DNA of 33,933 nt. Source: Bacteroidales bacterium (GTDB lineage: Bacteria; Bacteroidota; Bacteroidia; Bacteroidales; JAAUTT01). The DNA is taken from NCBI GenBank assembly GCA_025350365.1, contig JANXXY010000465.1, forward strand, positions 1-33,933. The letters are read 5' to 3'. The notes below the pieces were generated by a model. That model saw nothing but the letters and a program-made list of their open reading frames with translations. It was not told the origin of the DNA and searched no databases. The translations under genes and the position numbers were made by a program. Shown piece by piece: positions 9,373-16,652 of this stretch. Each line of letters begins with the position of its first letter. Position 1 is the stretch's first letter.

Positions 9373-9468
9373 TTACAAGCTCAAACTATCTGAAATTACC
9401 TGCTCACAATTTACTTTGCATTCCACTTAAAATCCTTAAGCTGTAATTAAAAAATTTATATACCAAAT

Positions 9469-9484
9469 TGTTCCACGTGGAACA
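9469..9484. other. parS: parS site 1 (chromosome partition, ParB-binding)
   Basis: TGTTCCACGTGGAACA is a perfect 16-bp palindrome and fits the general chromosomal parS pattern TGTTnCACGTGnAACA. The palindrome extends through flanking A/T to 24 bp (9465-9488). ParB binds such sites, spreads, and directs origin segregation with ParA and loading of SMC. Confidence 0.9.
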
Positions 9485-9570
9485 ATTTACAATTTTTTTT
9501 AAATCTGTCAAATTTTTAAAATGAGACTCTTTGTTTTTTGTATTTTTAGAATAAATATACAACAACAAAT

Positions 9571-9586
9571 TGTTCCACGTGGAACA
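9571..9586. other. parS: parS site 2
   Basis: The same perfect 16-mer as at 9469-9484. The palindrome extends to 22 bp (9568-9589). Confidence 0.9.
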
Positions 9587-9686
9587 ATTCATCAATTCAA
9601 GCATTCCCAAATAAATTTAAATTTTATATTCTCGCATTCCTACTCTAAACTATTATTTCAATTTAAGTTAAAATTAGCTTATAAAT

Positions 9687-9702
9687 TGTTCCACGTGGAA
9701 CA
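9687..9702. other. parS: parS site 3
   Basis: The same perfect 16-mer. The palindrome extends to 22 bp (9684-9705) and reaches into the stop codon of mnmG (TTA at 9704-9706 on the plus strand), so the site abuts a coding end. Confidence 0.9.
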
Positions 9703-9703
9703 A

Positions 9704-11569
9704 TTATCTCCCTAAATGCACTAAAAGAACATTAATATCAGAAGGAGAAATTCCACTAATACGTGAAGCTTGCCCAATAGTAAGCGGCTTTATCTTTTTC
9801 AACTTCTGCCGAGCTTCAGTAGAAAGAGAAACGAACTTTGAGTAATCAAATTCCTCCGAAATCTTTATTCCTTCAAGTCGCAATATTTTCTCAGCAATTT
9901 GCCTTTCCCGTTCTATATAACCCGCATATTTTATAGCTATTTCAGCAGATTCCAAAACATCTTTTGATGAAATTACATCATCACCAATGAAATTATCAAA
10001 CTCATCGATACATTTCCTAATAGTAGAAATAGTGATTTCAGGACGTAACAGCAGATCATGAACCTTTACTGACTGTTTTATCTCAGACGAATTAAGCTGA
10101 ATCAATTTTACATTGACGCATTCAGGTTTAACCGTTATCTTCTTTGATGCTTCAATAATCTCATTTCGCCTGTCAAGTTTATTAGTTACTATTCGATATC
10201 GCTTCTCGGAAGCCAAACCTATTTTATGCCCCAAAGGAGTAAGTCTAAAATCAGCATCATCCTGCCTCAGTAATATCCTGTATTCCGCTCTGGAAGTAAA
10301 CATCCTATAAGGTTCATCAACACCTTTGTTAATTAAATCATCAATAAGAACTCCAATGTAAGCCTGATCTCTACCAAGTACAACCGAGCTCTTTCCAAAA
10401 GTCCTCATAGCTGCATTAATACCTGCCATCAACCCTTGCGCTGCGGCTTCTTCATATCCCGTAGTTCCATTAATTTGACCTGCAAAAAACAGACCTGAAA
10501 TTTCCTTGGTTTCTAACGTGGCCTTTAATTGTGTTGGCTGAAAAAAATCATACTCAATAGCGTATCCAGGTCTAAATATTTTCACTTTTTCCAGACCAGG
10601 AATTTTACGTAACGCTTCATACTGAATCTCCCATGGTAAGGATGAAGAAAAGCCGTTTAAATAATATTCGACTGTATTAATTCCCTCAGGCTCTAAAAAT
10701 AGCTGATGAGAATCCTTGCTTGCAAACCGAACAACTTTGTCCTCGATACTCGGGCAATAGCGTGGCCCAATACCTTTAATAGACCCATTATAAAGTGGAG
10801 AATCATCAAATCCTTTTTTTAAAATATTATGAACTTCAGTATTGGTATAGGTGATATAGCACGGTCTTAAATTTGGGGTGGTTTCAATATCCGGAAGGAA
10901 AGAAAATTTTCCACCTTCCTCCCCTTCTTGCATTTGCAAGTTTGAAAAATCTATTGACCTCCCATCTAATCTTGCCGGTGTTCCGGTTTTCATTCTACCT
11001 ACTTCAAAGCCAAAATCAAAAAGTTGCTCGGAAATGCCTTTGGATGCAGGTTCTGAAACCCTTCCCCCAGTCATTTGGCTTTTTCCAATATGCATTAATC
11101 CGTTTAGAAATGTACCATTTGTAAGAATAACATTTTTAGAATAAAACGAAACTTTTGCAGTAGTAGTTACTCCTGCTATTGAAGAATTTTCTATTATGAG
11201 AGAATTAACAGAATCCTGCCAGAAATCAATATTGGGAGTATTTTCAAGCATATTTCGCCATTCCAAAGAAAAAAAAGCACGATCACATTGTGCACGGGGA
11301 CTCCACATTGCAGGCCCTTTTGATCTATTCAACATGCGAAATTGAATAGTTGTACGATCTGTTACTACTCCTGAATATCCACCCAATGCATCAATTTCCC
11401 TTACAATTTGCCCTTTTGCTATTCCACCCATTGCAGGATTACATGACATTTGTGCAAACTTACTCATGTCCATTGTAATCAAAAGAACCTTGGCGCCAAT
11501 ATTAGCGCCAGCGGCAGCAGCTTCACATCCAGCATGCCCACCTCCAACCACAATGATATCATATTCCAT
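9704..11569 (-). CDS. mnmG: tRNA uridine-5-carboxymethylaminomethyl(34) synthesis enzyme MnmG
   Basis: FAD enzyme that, with MnmE, modifies the wobble uridine of several tRNAs. I start it at the ATG at 11569 (621 residues, beginning MEYDIIVVGGGHAG). The frame opens at 11617, but the extra 16 residues precede the usual N-terminus; ATG at 11575 is also possible. The dinucleotide-binding GGGHAG is at 9-14. CNPAMGGIAKGQIVREID begins at 43. Cys43 and Cys237 correspond to the two important cysteines of E. coli MnmG (47 and 277). NGTFLNGLMHIG is near 151-162, GQINGTTGYEEAAAQG is in the second half, and the helical C-terminal MnmE/tRNA-binding domain is complete. It is the last gene of the minus-strand run that includes ybeY and the RsbW-like gene. 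mnmG (gidA) is often origin-proximal, which agrees with the adjacent parS sites. Confidence 0.97.
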   Translation of the reverse strand: MEYDIIVVGGGHAGCEAAAAGANIGAKVLLITMDMSKFAQMSCNPAMGGIAKGQIVREIDALGGYSGVVTDRTTIQFRMLNRSKGPAMWSPRAQCDRAFFSLEWRNMLENTPNIDFWQDSVNSLIIENSSIAGVTTTAKVSFYSKNVILTNGTFLNGLMHIGKSQMTGGRVSEPASKGISEQLFDFGFEVGRMKTGTPARLDGRSIDFSNLQMQEGEEGGKFSFLPDIETTPNLRPCYITYTNTEVHNILKKGFDDSPLYNGSIKGIGPRYCPSIEDKVVRFASKDSHQLFLEPEGINTVEYYLNGFSSSLPWEIQYEALRKIPGLEKVKIFRPGYAIEYDFFQPTQLKATLETKEISGLFFAGQINGTTGYEEAAAQGLMAGINAAMRTFGKSSVVLGRDQAYIGVLIDDLINKGVDEPYRMFTSRAEYRILLRQDDADFRLTPLGHKIGLASEKRYRIVTNKLDRRNEIIEASKKITVKPECVNVKLIQLNSSEIKQSVKVHDLLLRPEITISTIRKCIDEFDNFIGDDVISSKDVLESAEIAIKYAGYIERERQIAEKILRLEGIKISEEFDYSKFVSLSTEARQKLKKIKPLTIGQASRISGISPSDINVLLVHLGR

Positions 11570-11624
11570 TACCATCTTTAGTTTCCCTTTTAATAATAGT
11601 GAAACAACCGAAAACAAAAATCGT

Positions 11625-12059
11625 TTAGATTTTTAAGAATTCCTCTTTCAGAGTTTTTAGGGCTTCATTTTCCCTTTTTCTCATGATATGTTGCTTTTTG
11701 GAGGTTGTATCGTCATAACCCGTCAAATGGAGAACTCCATGAATAATTACACGGTTAAGTTCCTCAGAAAAGGTGGTATTATAACTTATAGAATTTTCTT
11801 TCACCATTTCAACACAAATATAAATATCCCCGCTAACGATATCTGTTGAATTAAAACTAAATGTTATAATATCAGTAAAATAATTATGATTTAAATATTG
11901 AACATTAATATCCAAGATTCTTTCTTTAGAAGTAAAAATAAAATTCAAATTTCCTATAACTCTATTCTCATCTAAACAAACGCCTCCTATCCAAGATTTT
12001 AATTTCCGCTTATCTTTAAGCTTAAAAGGGATATCATCAATAAAAAAATTAACACTCAA
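11625..12059 (-). CDS. ybeY: Endoribonuclease YbeY (rRNA maturation factor)
   Basis: Metal-dependent RNase family involved in 16S rRNA 3'-end maturation and ribosome quality control. 144 residues, normal length. The family metal motif is normally H-x3-H-x5-H. Here it reads HGVLHLTGYDD, with His107 and His111 in place but Asp117 at the third-ligand position. This substitution is, to my knowledge, usual in Bacteroidota members, so it is not a sign of decay. Upstream, FTDIITFSFN (61-70) and SGDIYIC (76-82) match the conserved core. The start is 2 nt beyond the stop of the RsbW-like gene, so the two are co-transcribed, and mnmG follows. Confidence 0.93.
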   Translation of the reverse strand: MSVNFFIDDIPFKLKDKRKLKSWIGGVCLDENRVIGNLNFIFTSKERILDINVQYLNHNYFTDIITFSFNSTDIVSGDIYICVEMVKENSISYNTTFSEELNRVIIHGVLHLTGYDDTTSKKQHIMRKRENEALKTLKEEFLKI

Positions 12060-12061
12060 AA

Positions 12062-12457
12062 TTAAAGATTAAAAATCAACTCCACTCTACTTCCATTTTC
12101 GAAGAAATTAATTTTATCAGATAGTTTTTCCATTAAAAAGACTCCTCTTCCATTAATTTTTTCTATATTTTCAGGTGACGTAGGATCCGGAATATGCAAA
12201 TAATCAAACCCTTGACCCTGATCCTTTACGGTAATTACTAAATTTTCCTTAGATACTAAAAAAGTAACATTGATATTTTTAGTTTCATCCAGTTTATTTC
12301 CATGCAAAATACCATTATTGGCAGCTTCTATTGCAGCAATAAGTATATTTCCATACAATTCAGATTTAAGATTATATTCAGCAGAAAGTTCATCAATCGC
12401 CTTTTCTACAATCCTAAGATTTTCAATTTTAGACGGTATATTCAAGACTTTTTCCAT
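12062..12457 (-). CDS. RsbW/SpoIIAB-like anti-sigma-type ATP-binding protein (HATPase)
   Basis: 131-residue stand-alone GHKL ATPase of the serine-kinase anti-sigma type. The N box is AAIEAANNGILHGN (41-54), G1 is DQGQGFD (79-85) and G2 is NGRGVFLMEKL (102-112). No receiver, sensor or membrane domain is present. In characterised relatives such proteins phosphorylate a STAS-domain antagonist and bind a sigma factor, but neither partner is encoded in this window. It is tightly coupled to ybeY (2-nt gap) and lies 96 bp from the EnvC-like gene upstream. Function is inferred from family only; the target is unknown. Confidence 0.85.
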   Translation of the reverse strand: MEKVLNIPSKIENLRIVEKAIDELSAEYNLKSELYGNILIAAIEAANNGILHGNKLDETKNINVTFLVSKENLVITVKDQGQGFDYLHIPDPTSPENIEKINGRGVFLMEKLSDKINFFENGSRVELIFNL

Positions 12458-12553
12458 TTAGTTTTTTTTCTTTATACTGAAAAACTTACTATTTGTTACC
12501 GAAAAGAAAATTAAAATGACCAAGTAACACAAATCAATTACAAAAATAAAAAA
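12458..12553. promoter_or_regulatory. Short gap with possible promoter for the RsbW-like / ybeY / mnmG run
   Basis: This 96-bp AT-rich gap contains, on the minus strand, TATTTTTG at 12548-12541, an exact TAnnTTTG match. It is 84 bp before the RsbW-like start and only 6 bp after the EnvC stop. It could give the downstream genes their own transcript; the evidence is weak. Confidence 0.25.
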
Positions 12554-13741
12554 TTAAATCCTTTTCAGCCACATTTCGGGATCTAAATTTTTTGATTCTT
12601 CCCAAATCTCAACGTGTAAAATAGTTGATTTAGAATCTTTATCTGTATAAACCTTTCCTATCTGTTGCTTTACCTTAACTTTATCGCCAATCTTAACATT
12701 TACATCAACGATGTTCAAATAAACGCTTATGAAATTTCCGTGTCTGATTAATACAAAATAATTTGCTCCTAAAATAAATTTAACCCTGGTAACTTCTCCA
12801 TCAAAGATAGCTCTTACTTCCGAATTTGGTGCAGCAGAAATATCAATTCCATTATTTGTCATTTTAACTCCTTTGTATATTGTTGGATGTTCTCCAAAAG
12901 AATTTGAAATAACTCCATTATCAGTTGGCCATGGCAATTTCCCCTTATTCTCTCTAAAATTAGTAGACAAAGAAGCATCTGTATTATTCAACTTAATTGC
13001 TAATTCCTTTTTAGTATTAGCCCTTGCTTTAACTTCAGCATGGATAGCGCTTTCAATTTCAAGCTTTAACTTTTCGGCAATCCTGTTTTTTTCTTTAAGT
13101 CCTTTACTTAATATACTTTCCTGTTTCTTTAAATTGGCGACACTTTTACTTTTTTCCTCCAACTCATATTTTAAATTTTCATTCTCCCTTTCCTTTGATC
13201 CCAATAACTTCCCCTTTTCCTTTTTAGTGTTTTCTAAATCCGAAATCTGCGTAAATAATGTGTTTTGAACTCCTTTTATGATATTAATTTGTTTTTTTCT
13301 GTAATCAGAATACTGCTTTAGGTATACAAGCCTCTTATATGCCTGATTGAGATCCTTTGATGCTAAAATATAAATTAGACCATTAAGTTCACCTCTATTT
13401 AAATAGGATAAATAAATCATTTTGGCATATTCCTTTTTAATATTCGAAACATCTTTACCTAGTAAATTTGTTACCTTTTCCAGTTCAGTTACTTTACTGT
13501 CAACTTCGACAAGGTCAAAATTCAAATTTTCAATTAACTTATTACGTAAAACAATTTTTCGATCGATTAAATTATATTTCTCTAATGATTCTGTTTTACT
13601 TTGCTTTATCTTTTCAAGCAGATTCTCTGTTTCTGAAATTTCCTGTAAAGTAGCTTTTCTCTTCCTTTCAAGTTCAATTCTATTTTGAGAGAAACTTAAA
13701 CAAGTAATACCCAAAAAGACGAATAAAAAAATAACCTTCAT
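12554..13741 (-). CDS. EnvC-like murein hydrolase activator (coiled coil plus degenerate LytM/M23)
   Basis: 395-residue exported protein. The signal peptide is residues 1-19 (cleavage near SFSQ). A long charged coiled coil covers about 20-255, and a C-terminal LytM/M23 domain about 268-395. The zinc site is broken. The first ligand of HxGxD is Asn296 (NNGID, Asp300 kept). The middle His of the usual VYxHL is Asn343 in SVYLNI. The final HxH pair is reduced to Ile374 and His376 in ILHVEIW. This is the pattern of EnvC-type proteins, which do not cut peptidoglycan but switch on amidases, in E. coli under FtsEX control. It sits directly after the DUF4292 gene (24-nt gap) in the dut-TPR-DUF4292-EnvC cluster. 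The amidase partner and FtsEX are not in the window. Confidence 0.88.
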   Translation of the reverse strand: MKVIFLFVFLGITCLSFSQNRIELERKRKATLQEISETENLLEKIKQSKTESLEKYNLIDRKIVLRNKLIENLNFDLVEVDSKVTELEKVTNLLGKDVSNIKKEYAKMIYLSYLNRGELNGLIYILASKDLNQAYKRLVYLKQYSDYRKKQINIIKGVQNTLFTQISDLENTKKEKGKLLGSKERENENLKYELEEKSKSVANLKKQESILSKGLKEKNRIAEKLKLEIESAIHAEVKARANTKKELAIKLNNTDASLSTNFRENKGKLPWPTDNGVISNSFGEHPTIYKGVKMTNNGIDISAAPNSEVRAIFDGEVTRVKFILGANYFVLIRHGNFISVYLNIVDVNVKIGDKVKVKQQIGKVYTDKDSKSTILHVEIWEESKNLDPEMWLKRI

Positions 13742-13765
13742 ACTTTAACAACTAATTATGCAAAA

Positions 13766-14353
13766 TTAATTATGTAAACTATAAACGCCAATATAAAATT
13801 TAAAGAATTTATCCGGGTCTTTATAATCTACCAATATCTGCAAAGGAAATTTATCCTTTTTTACAAAAGTAATCACATAGGATGAATTTTTATCATTTTC
13901 GATTAGTGAGATTATATGTCGGGAGTTATTTTGTGCCGACATGGTAACATCAAGGTTGGATTTAACATTGTTTTTTAATTCCTGAAAAAATCCGTTGTAA
14001 TTAAATGACAACAAATATTCCATCATTTTTCTATTAATTCTAACTCCAAAATCCATTTGGAGCTTATCAATTAAATTAATCTGATAATTATCGACATACT
14101 TACTTTTAAAAACTAAAACGGAGTCAATTTTACCAGATAACACTTCAATCCCCATTGGACCGAAAAACTTAAACAAAACCACAGAATCCTTAAAAACACT
14201 TATCTTACCTTTAAGTGAAACAGAATTATTTTCATCTGTATAGGAAATTTTTACTCTATCAAAGGCAATAGTACTGCCTGAAAGAGCTTCTGAAACAGCA
14301 ATTTTGCCAACCGAACAGCTAACTAAAAATATAAGTAAAAAAATAATTTTCAA
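13766..14353 (-). CDS. DUF4292-type lipoprotein
   Basis: 195-residue exported protein with a lipoprotein signal (residues 1-12, lipobox LVSC with Cys13). The rest is predominantly beta-strand, with VSLKGKISVFKDSVVLFKFF in the first third and repeated amphipathic strands, reminiscent of the LolA/LolB half-barrel fold; that fold similarity is inference. The family is a domain of unknown function found in Bacteroidota and typically located, as here, between a TPR lipoprotein gene and an EnvC-like gene. The start overlaps the TPR stop by 4 bp, so translation is probably coupled. A role in envelope lipid or lipoprotein handling is a guess from fold and context. Confidence 0.8.
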   Translation of the reverse strand: MKIIFLLIFLVSCSVGKIAVSEALSGSTIAFDRVKISYTDENNSVSLKGKISVFKDSVVLFKFFGPMGIEVLSGKIDSVLVFKSKYVDNYQINLIDKLQMDFGVRINRKMMEYLLSFNYNGFFQELKNNVKSNLDVTMSAQNNSRHIISLIENDKNSSYVITFVKKDKFPLQILVDYKDPDKFFKFYIGVYSLHN

Positions 14354-16074
14354 TCTAAAAATGGTTTAACAAGCTCATTAATATGTTCATTATCATTTTC
14401 CAAATCCAAAAATATTTTAAAATACTTTTTTATCAATTCTTTAAGCTCCAACTTGCAAAGAATTTCCAAATAATGTTCTATCGTATTTGAATTCTTAATT
14501 CCTCCTAATTCAATAGCTTTTTCGTAAACAGTTTTTGCTTCAATAAAATTTCCTTTTTTAAATAAAACATACCCAAATGTCTCAAGATAATTTAAATTGT
14601 TAGGTTCAATATCCCTACATTTTTGAATGTAGCTTAAAGCGGTATCCAATTTATCATTCCGAACAGCCAGATAATAACTATAATTATTTAATACATATAG
14701 ATTTAATGTCTCAATAGCTAATGCTTTTTCAAAAAATAAATCAGAATTCGCATAATCATTTAGGCTATTATACGTTTCACCTAGAAAAGTAAAAAATTGA
14801 ACTTCCAATTCGTTAGAATTCCTAATATACTTAATACCTGCCAACAAGACATTTATAGCTTCATTGTATTTTTTCAATTGATACGCTGATATCCCCCGAA
14901 ATAAATATATAATAGGTTTATCATTAAATTTGGTAAGTACCTTATCAGATATGTTATAAATGTACTCATAATCTGAAAGAGAACTTAAAACATAAAAAAG
15001 CTGTTCCCATAAAACATAATTATTATCAAGCTTTTGAGTTACAAATAGAAGTTCCTCTTTTGCCCCTAGAAGATTATTTGTTTTAATATTAAAATCTGCG
15101 CTTAACGTATGAACTTTGGCATCCTCATTATAATTTTTTAAAAGGAAGTCAATAAATTCCTTTACTTGAGGTTTACTATTTTCAAATAATTTGGCATCAT
15201 TGAGATAACCAACTACAATTTCAATTTTATCCTGTAATTTAAAATTATCATTCCTGATAAAACTACTTGAATAATTAAAAGATTCATCATATTTACCATT
15301 AACACGATAAAATTCAATAATGGATAATAACCCTTTTTCATTGTCAGGGTTCAGGTTAAGCAATTCCTGATAATATTTTAAAGCTGATTCATAGTCCGTA
15401 TTTGACGCGTAATGCTCTGCCAATAAACCATAAAACTTTGTTTCTTCAGGGTACTTTCGAATAGCCTCTTTCAAAACTTTAACACAATTTCTATTCTCTT
15501 TTAGGTTAGAATAAATTTGGTACAAAGCCAAAGCAATTTCTTCGGTTAGCCCATTAGTATCTTCTAATTCCTTTAAAATACCAATGGCTTTTCGGTTTTC
15601 TCCTACTTCGACGTATAAAAGCGATAAATTAAACTGATATTCAAATTTTTTAGGATTAGATTTTACAATTTTTTTATATACTACAATCGTACTATCTTTC
15701 TTTCCTATCGATTGATATATCCTCGCTAACTGAAGTTTGTACCATATATTTTTATTATTTAACTTAGATGCAATCCGGGCAAAGTTTAACGCCCTCTCCT
15801 TATCTCCATTAGTTAAATAAATATCAGATAATTGGTAGTAAGCCGCAGCACTCTTTGGATTAATCTCAACACATTTAAAAAACAAATTAATAGCCTGATT
15901 ATAATTAGCAAATATTTTCTGTTTAGTAGCTTCTGTAAAAGAATAATTATATGTTTCTAAATCAGCTGATGACATTGAACTTAAGTTATCTTCATCCTGA
16001 TTTATTGCTCTCCTGATAATAGAACAATTAGAAAATAGAAATACAATTAAAATTAAAATATATTTAAATCTCAT
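14350..16074 (-). CDS. Tetratricopeptide-repeat lipoprotein
   Basis: 574 residues from the ATG at 16074, giving an N-terminus with a signal (MRFKYILILIVFLF) and Cys17 as the possible lipidated residue (weak lipobox FSNC). The frame also opens at 16107, but that would overlap dut and put residues before the signal peptide. From about residue 40 on it is a run of some dozen 34-residue TPR units (for example SAAAYYQLSDIYLTNGDKERALNFAR, broken here only by the repeat phase). Such solenoids hold protein partners. The gene follows dut with a 4-nt gap and overlaps the DUF4292 start by 4 bp, so it belongs to the same transcript. No enzyme motif is present; the partner is unknown. Confidence 0.85.
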   Translation of the reverse strand: MRFKYILILIVFLFSNCSIIRRAINQDEDNLSSMSSADLETYNYSFTEATKQKIFANYNQAINLFFKCVEINPKSAAAYYQLSDIYLTNGDKERALNFARIASKLNNKNIWYKLQLARIYQSIGKKDSTIVVYKKIVKSNPKKFEYQFNLSLLYVEVGENRKAIGILKELEDTNGLTEEIALALYQIYSNLKENRNCVKVLKEAIRKYPEETKFYGLLAEHYASNTDYESALKYYQELLNLNPDNEKGLLSIIEFYRVNGKYDESFNYSSSFIRNDNFKLQDKIEIVVGYLNDAKLFENSKPQVKEFIDFLLKNYNEDAKVHTLSADFNIKTNNLLGAKEELLFVTQKLDNNYVLWEQLFYVLSSLSDYEYIYNISDKVLTKFNDKPIIYLFRGISAYQLKKYNEAINVLLAGIKYIRNSNELEVQFFTFLGETYNSLNDYANSDLFFEKALAIETLNLYVLNNYSYYLAVRNDKLDTALSYIQKCRDIEPNNLNYLETFGYVLFKKGNFIEAKTVYEKAIELGGIKNSNTIEHYLEILCKLELKELIKKYFKIFLDLENDNEHINELVKPFLD

Positions 16075-16078
16075 ATAT

Positions 16079-16510
16079 TTATCTGCCAGTATGACCAAAA
16101 CCACCAACTCCTCTTTTCGTTTCAGATAAAACGGCTACGTCCTCCCATTCAACCGTTTCATATTTATTAATTACCATCTGACAAATTCGTTCCCCATCTG
16201 TTATTTCAAAAGGTACATCAGAAAAATTAATTATAATAACCCCTATCTCTCCCCTATAATCTGCATCGATTGTACCAGGTGTATTAACCAAGCTAATACC
16301 ATGTTTAAGTGCCAAGCCACTCCGTGGTCTTATCTGAGCTTCATATCCTATTGGCAAGGCAATATAAAGTCCCGTAGGTATTAATTTACGTTGCCCCGGT
16401 TGCAAAACAATTGAGTCGGAAATATTAGCTCTGATATCCATTCCAGCAGAAAACGGAGTAGAATAACCAGGCAAGGAATGCTTTGATTTATTAACTATCT
16501 GTACTTTCAT
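16079..16510 (-). CDS. dut: Deoxyuridine 5'-triphosphate nucleotidohydrolase (dUTPase)
   Basis: Hydrolyses dUTP to dUMP and pyrophosphate, keeping uracil out of DNA and feeding thymidylate synthesis. 143 residues with all five motifs of the trimeric family: AGMDIRA (22-28), RPRSGLA (61-67), GTIDADYRGE (79-88) containing the catalytic Asp, GERICQMVI (106-114), and the C-terminal lid RGVGGFGHTG (133-142). It is the first gene of the dut-TPR-DUF4292-EnvC run and is divergent from pheS across 142 bp. On the minus strand TATCTTTA at 16558-16551 is a one-mismatch -7 element that could drive the run. Confidence 0.97.
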   Translation of the reverse strand: MKVQIVNKSKHSLPGYSTPFSAGMDIRANISDSIVLQPGQRKLIPTGLYIALPIGYEAQIRPRSGLALKHGISLVNTPGTIDADYRGEIGVIIINFSDVPFEITDGERICQMVINKYETVEWEDVAVLSETKRGVGGFGHTGR

Positions 16511-16597
16511 AGTATTAATTTTAAAAAGAAAATCTATTAATTTAGGCGCTTAAAGATATTTAATACTGAATAATTTTTTACATACTGGTAATAAAAT

Positions 16598-16605
16598 TAA
16601 ATTTG
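16598..16605 (+). promoter_or_regulatory. Candidate -7 element for pheS
   Basis: TAAATTTG, exact TAnnTTTG, 47 bp upstream of the pheS ATG. No clear -33 element at the standard distance. Confidence 0.38.
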
Positions 16606-16652
16606 TATATTTAATTAAACGATAAATAACATTTGAATTTCAATCTTAAACC

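Larger units (their letters stand above)
9252..9703. other. Gene-free region carrying the parS cluster
   Basis: This 452-bp stretch between the start of uvrC and the stop of mnmG has no believable gene. Short open frames exist on both strands, but they run through the palindromes and look like nothing known. Its content is three perfect parS sites and one degraded copy, starting at 9357, 9469, 9571 and 9687 (steps of 112, 102 and 116 bp), embedded in AT-rich spacer. No clear uvrC promoter was found. Confidence 0.85.

Noticed and set aside
9404..9715. Short open frames on both strands (68 and 64 codons) over the parS region
   Set aside because: They read straight through the palindromes, share the same repeated residues only because the DNA repeats, and have no homologous look. 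The non-coding parS explanation is better.
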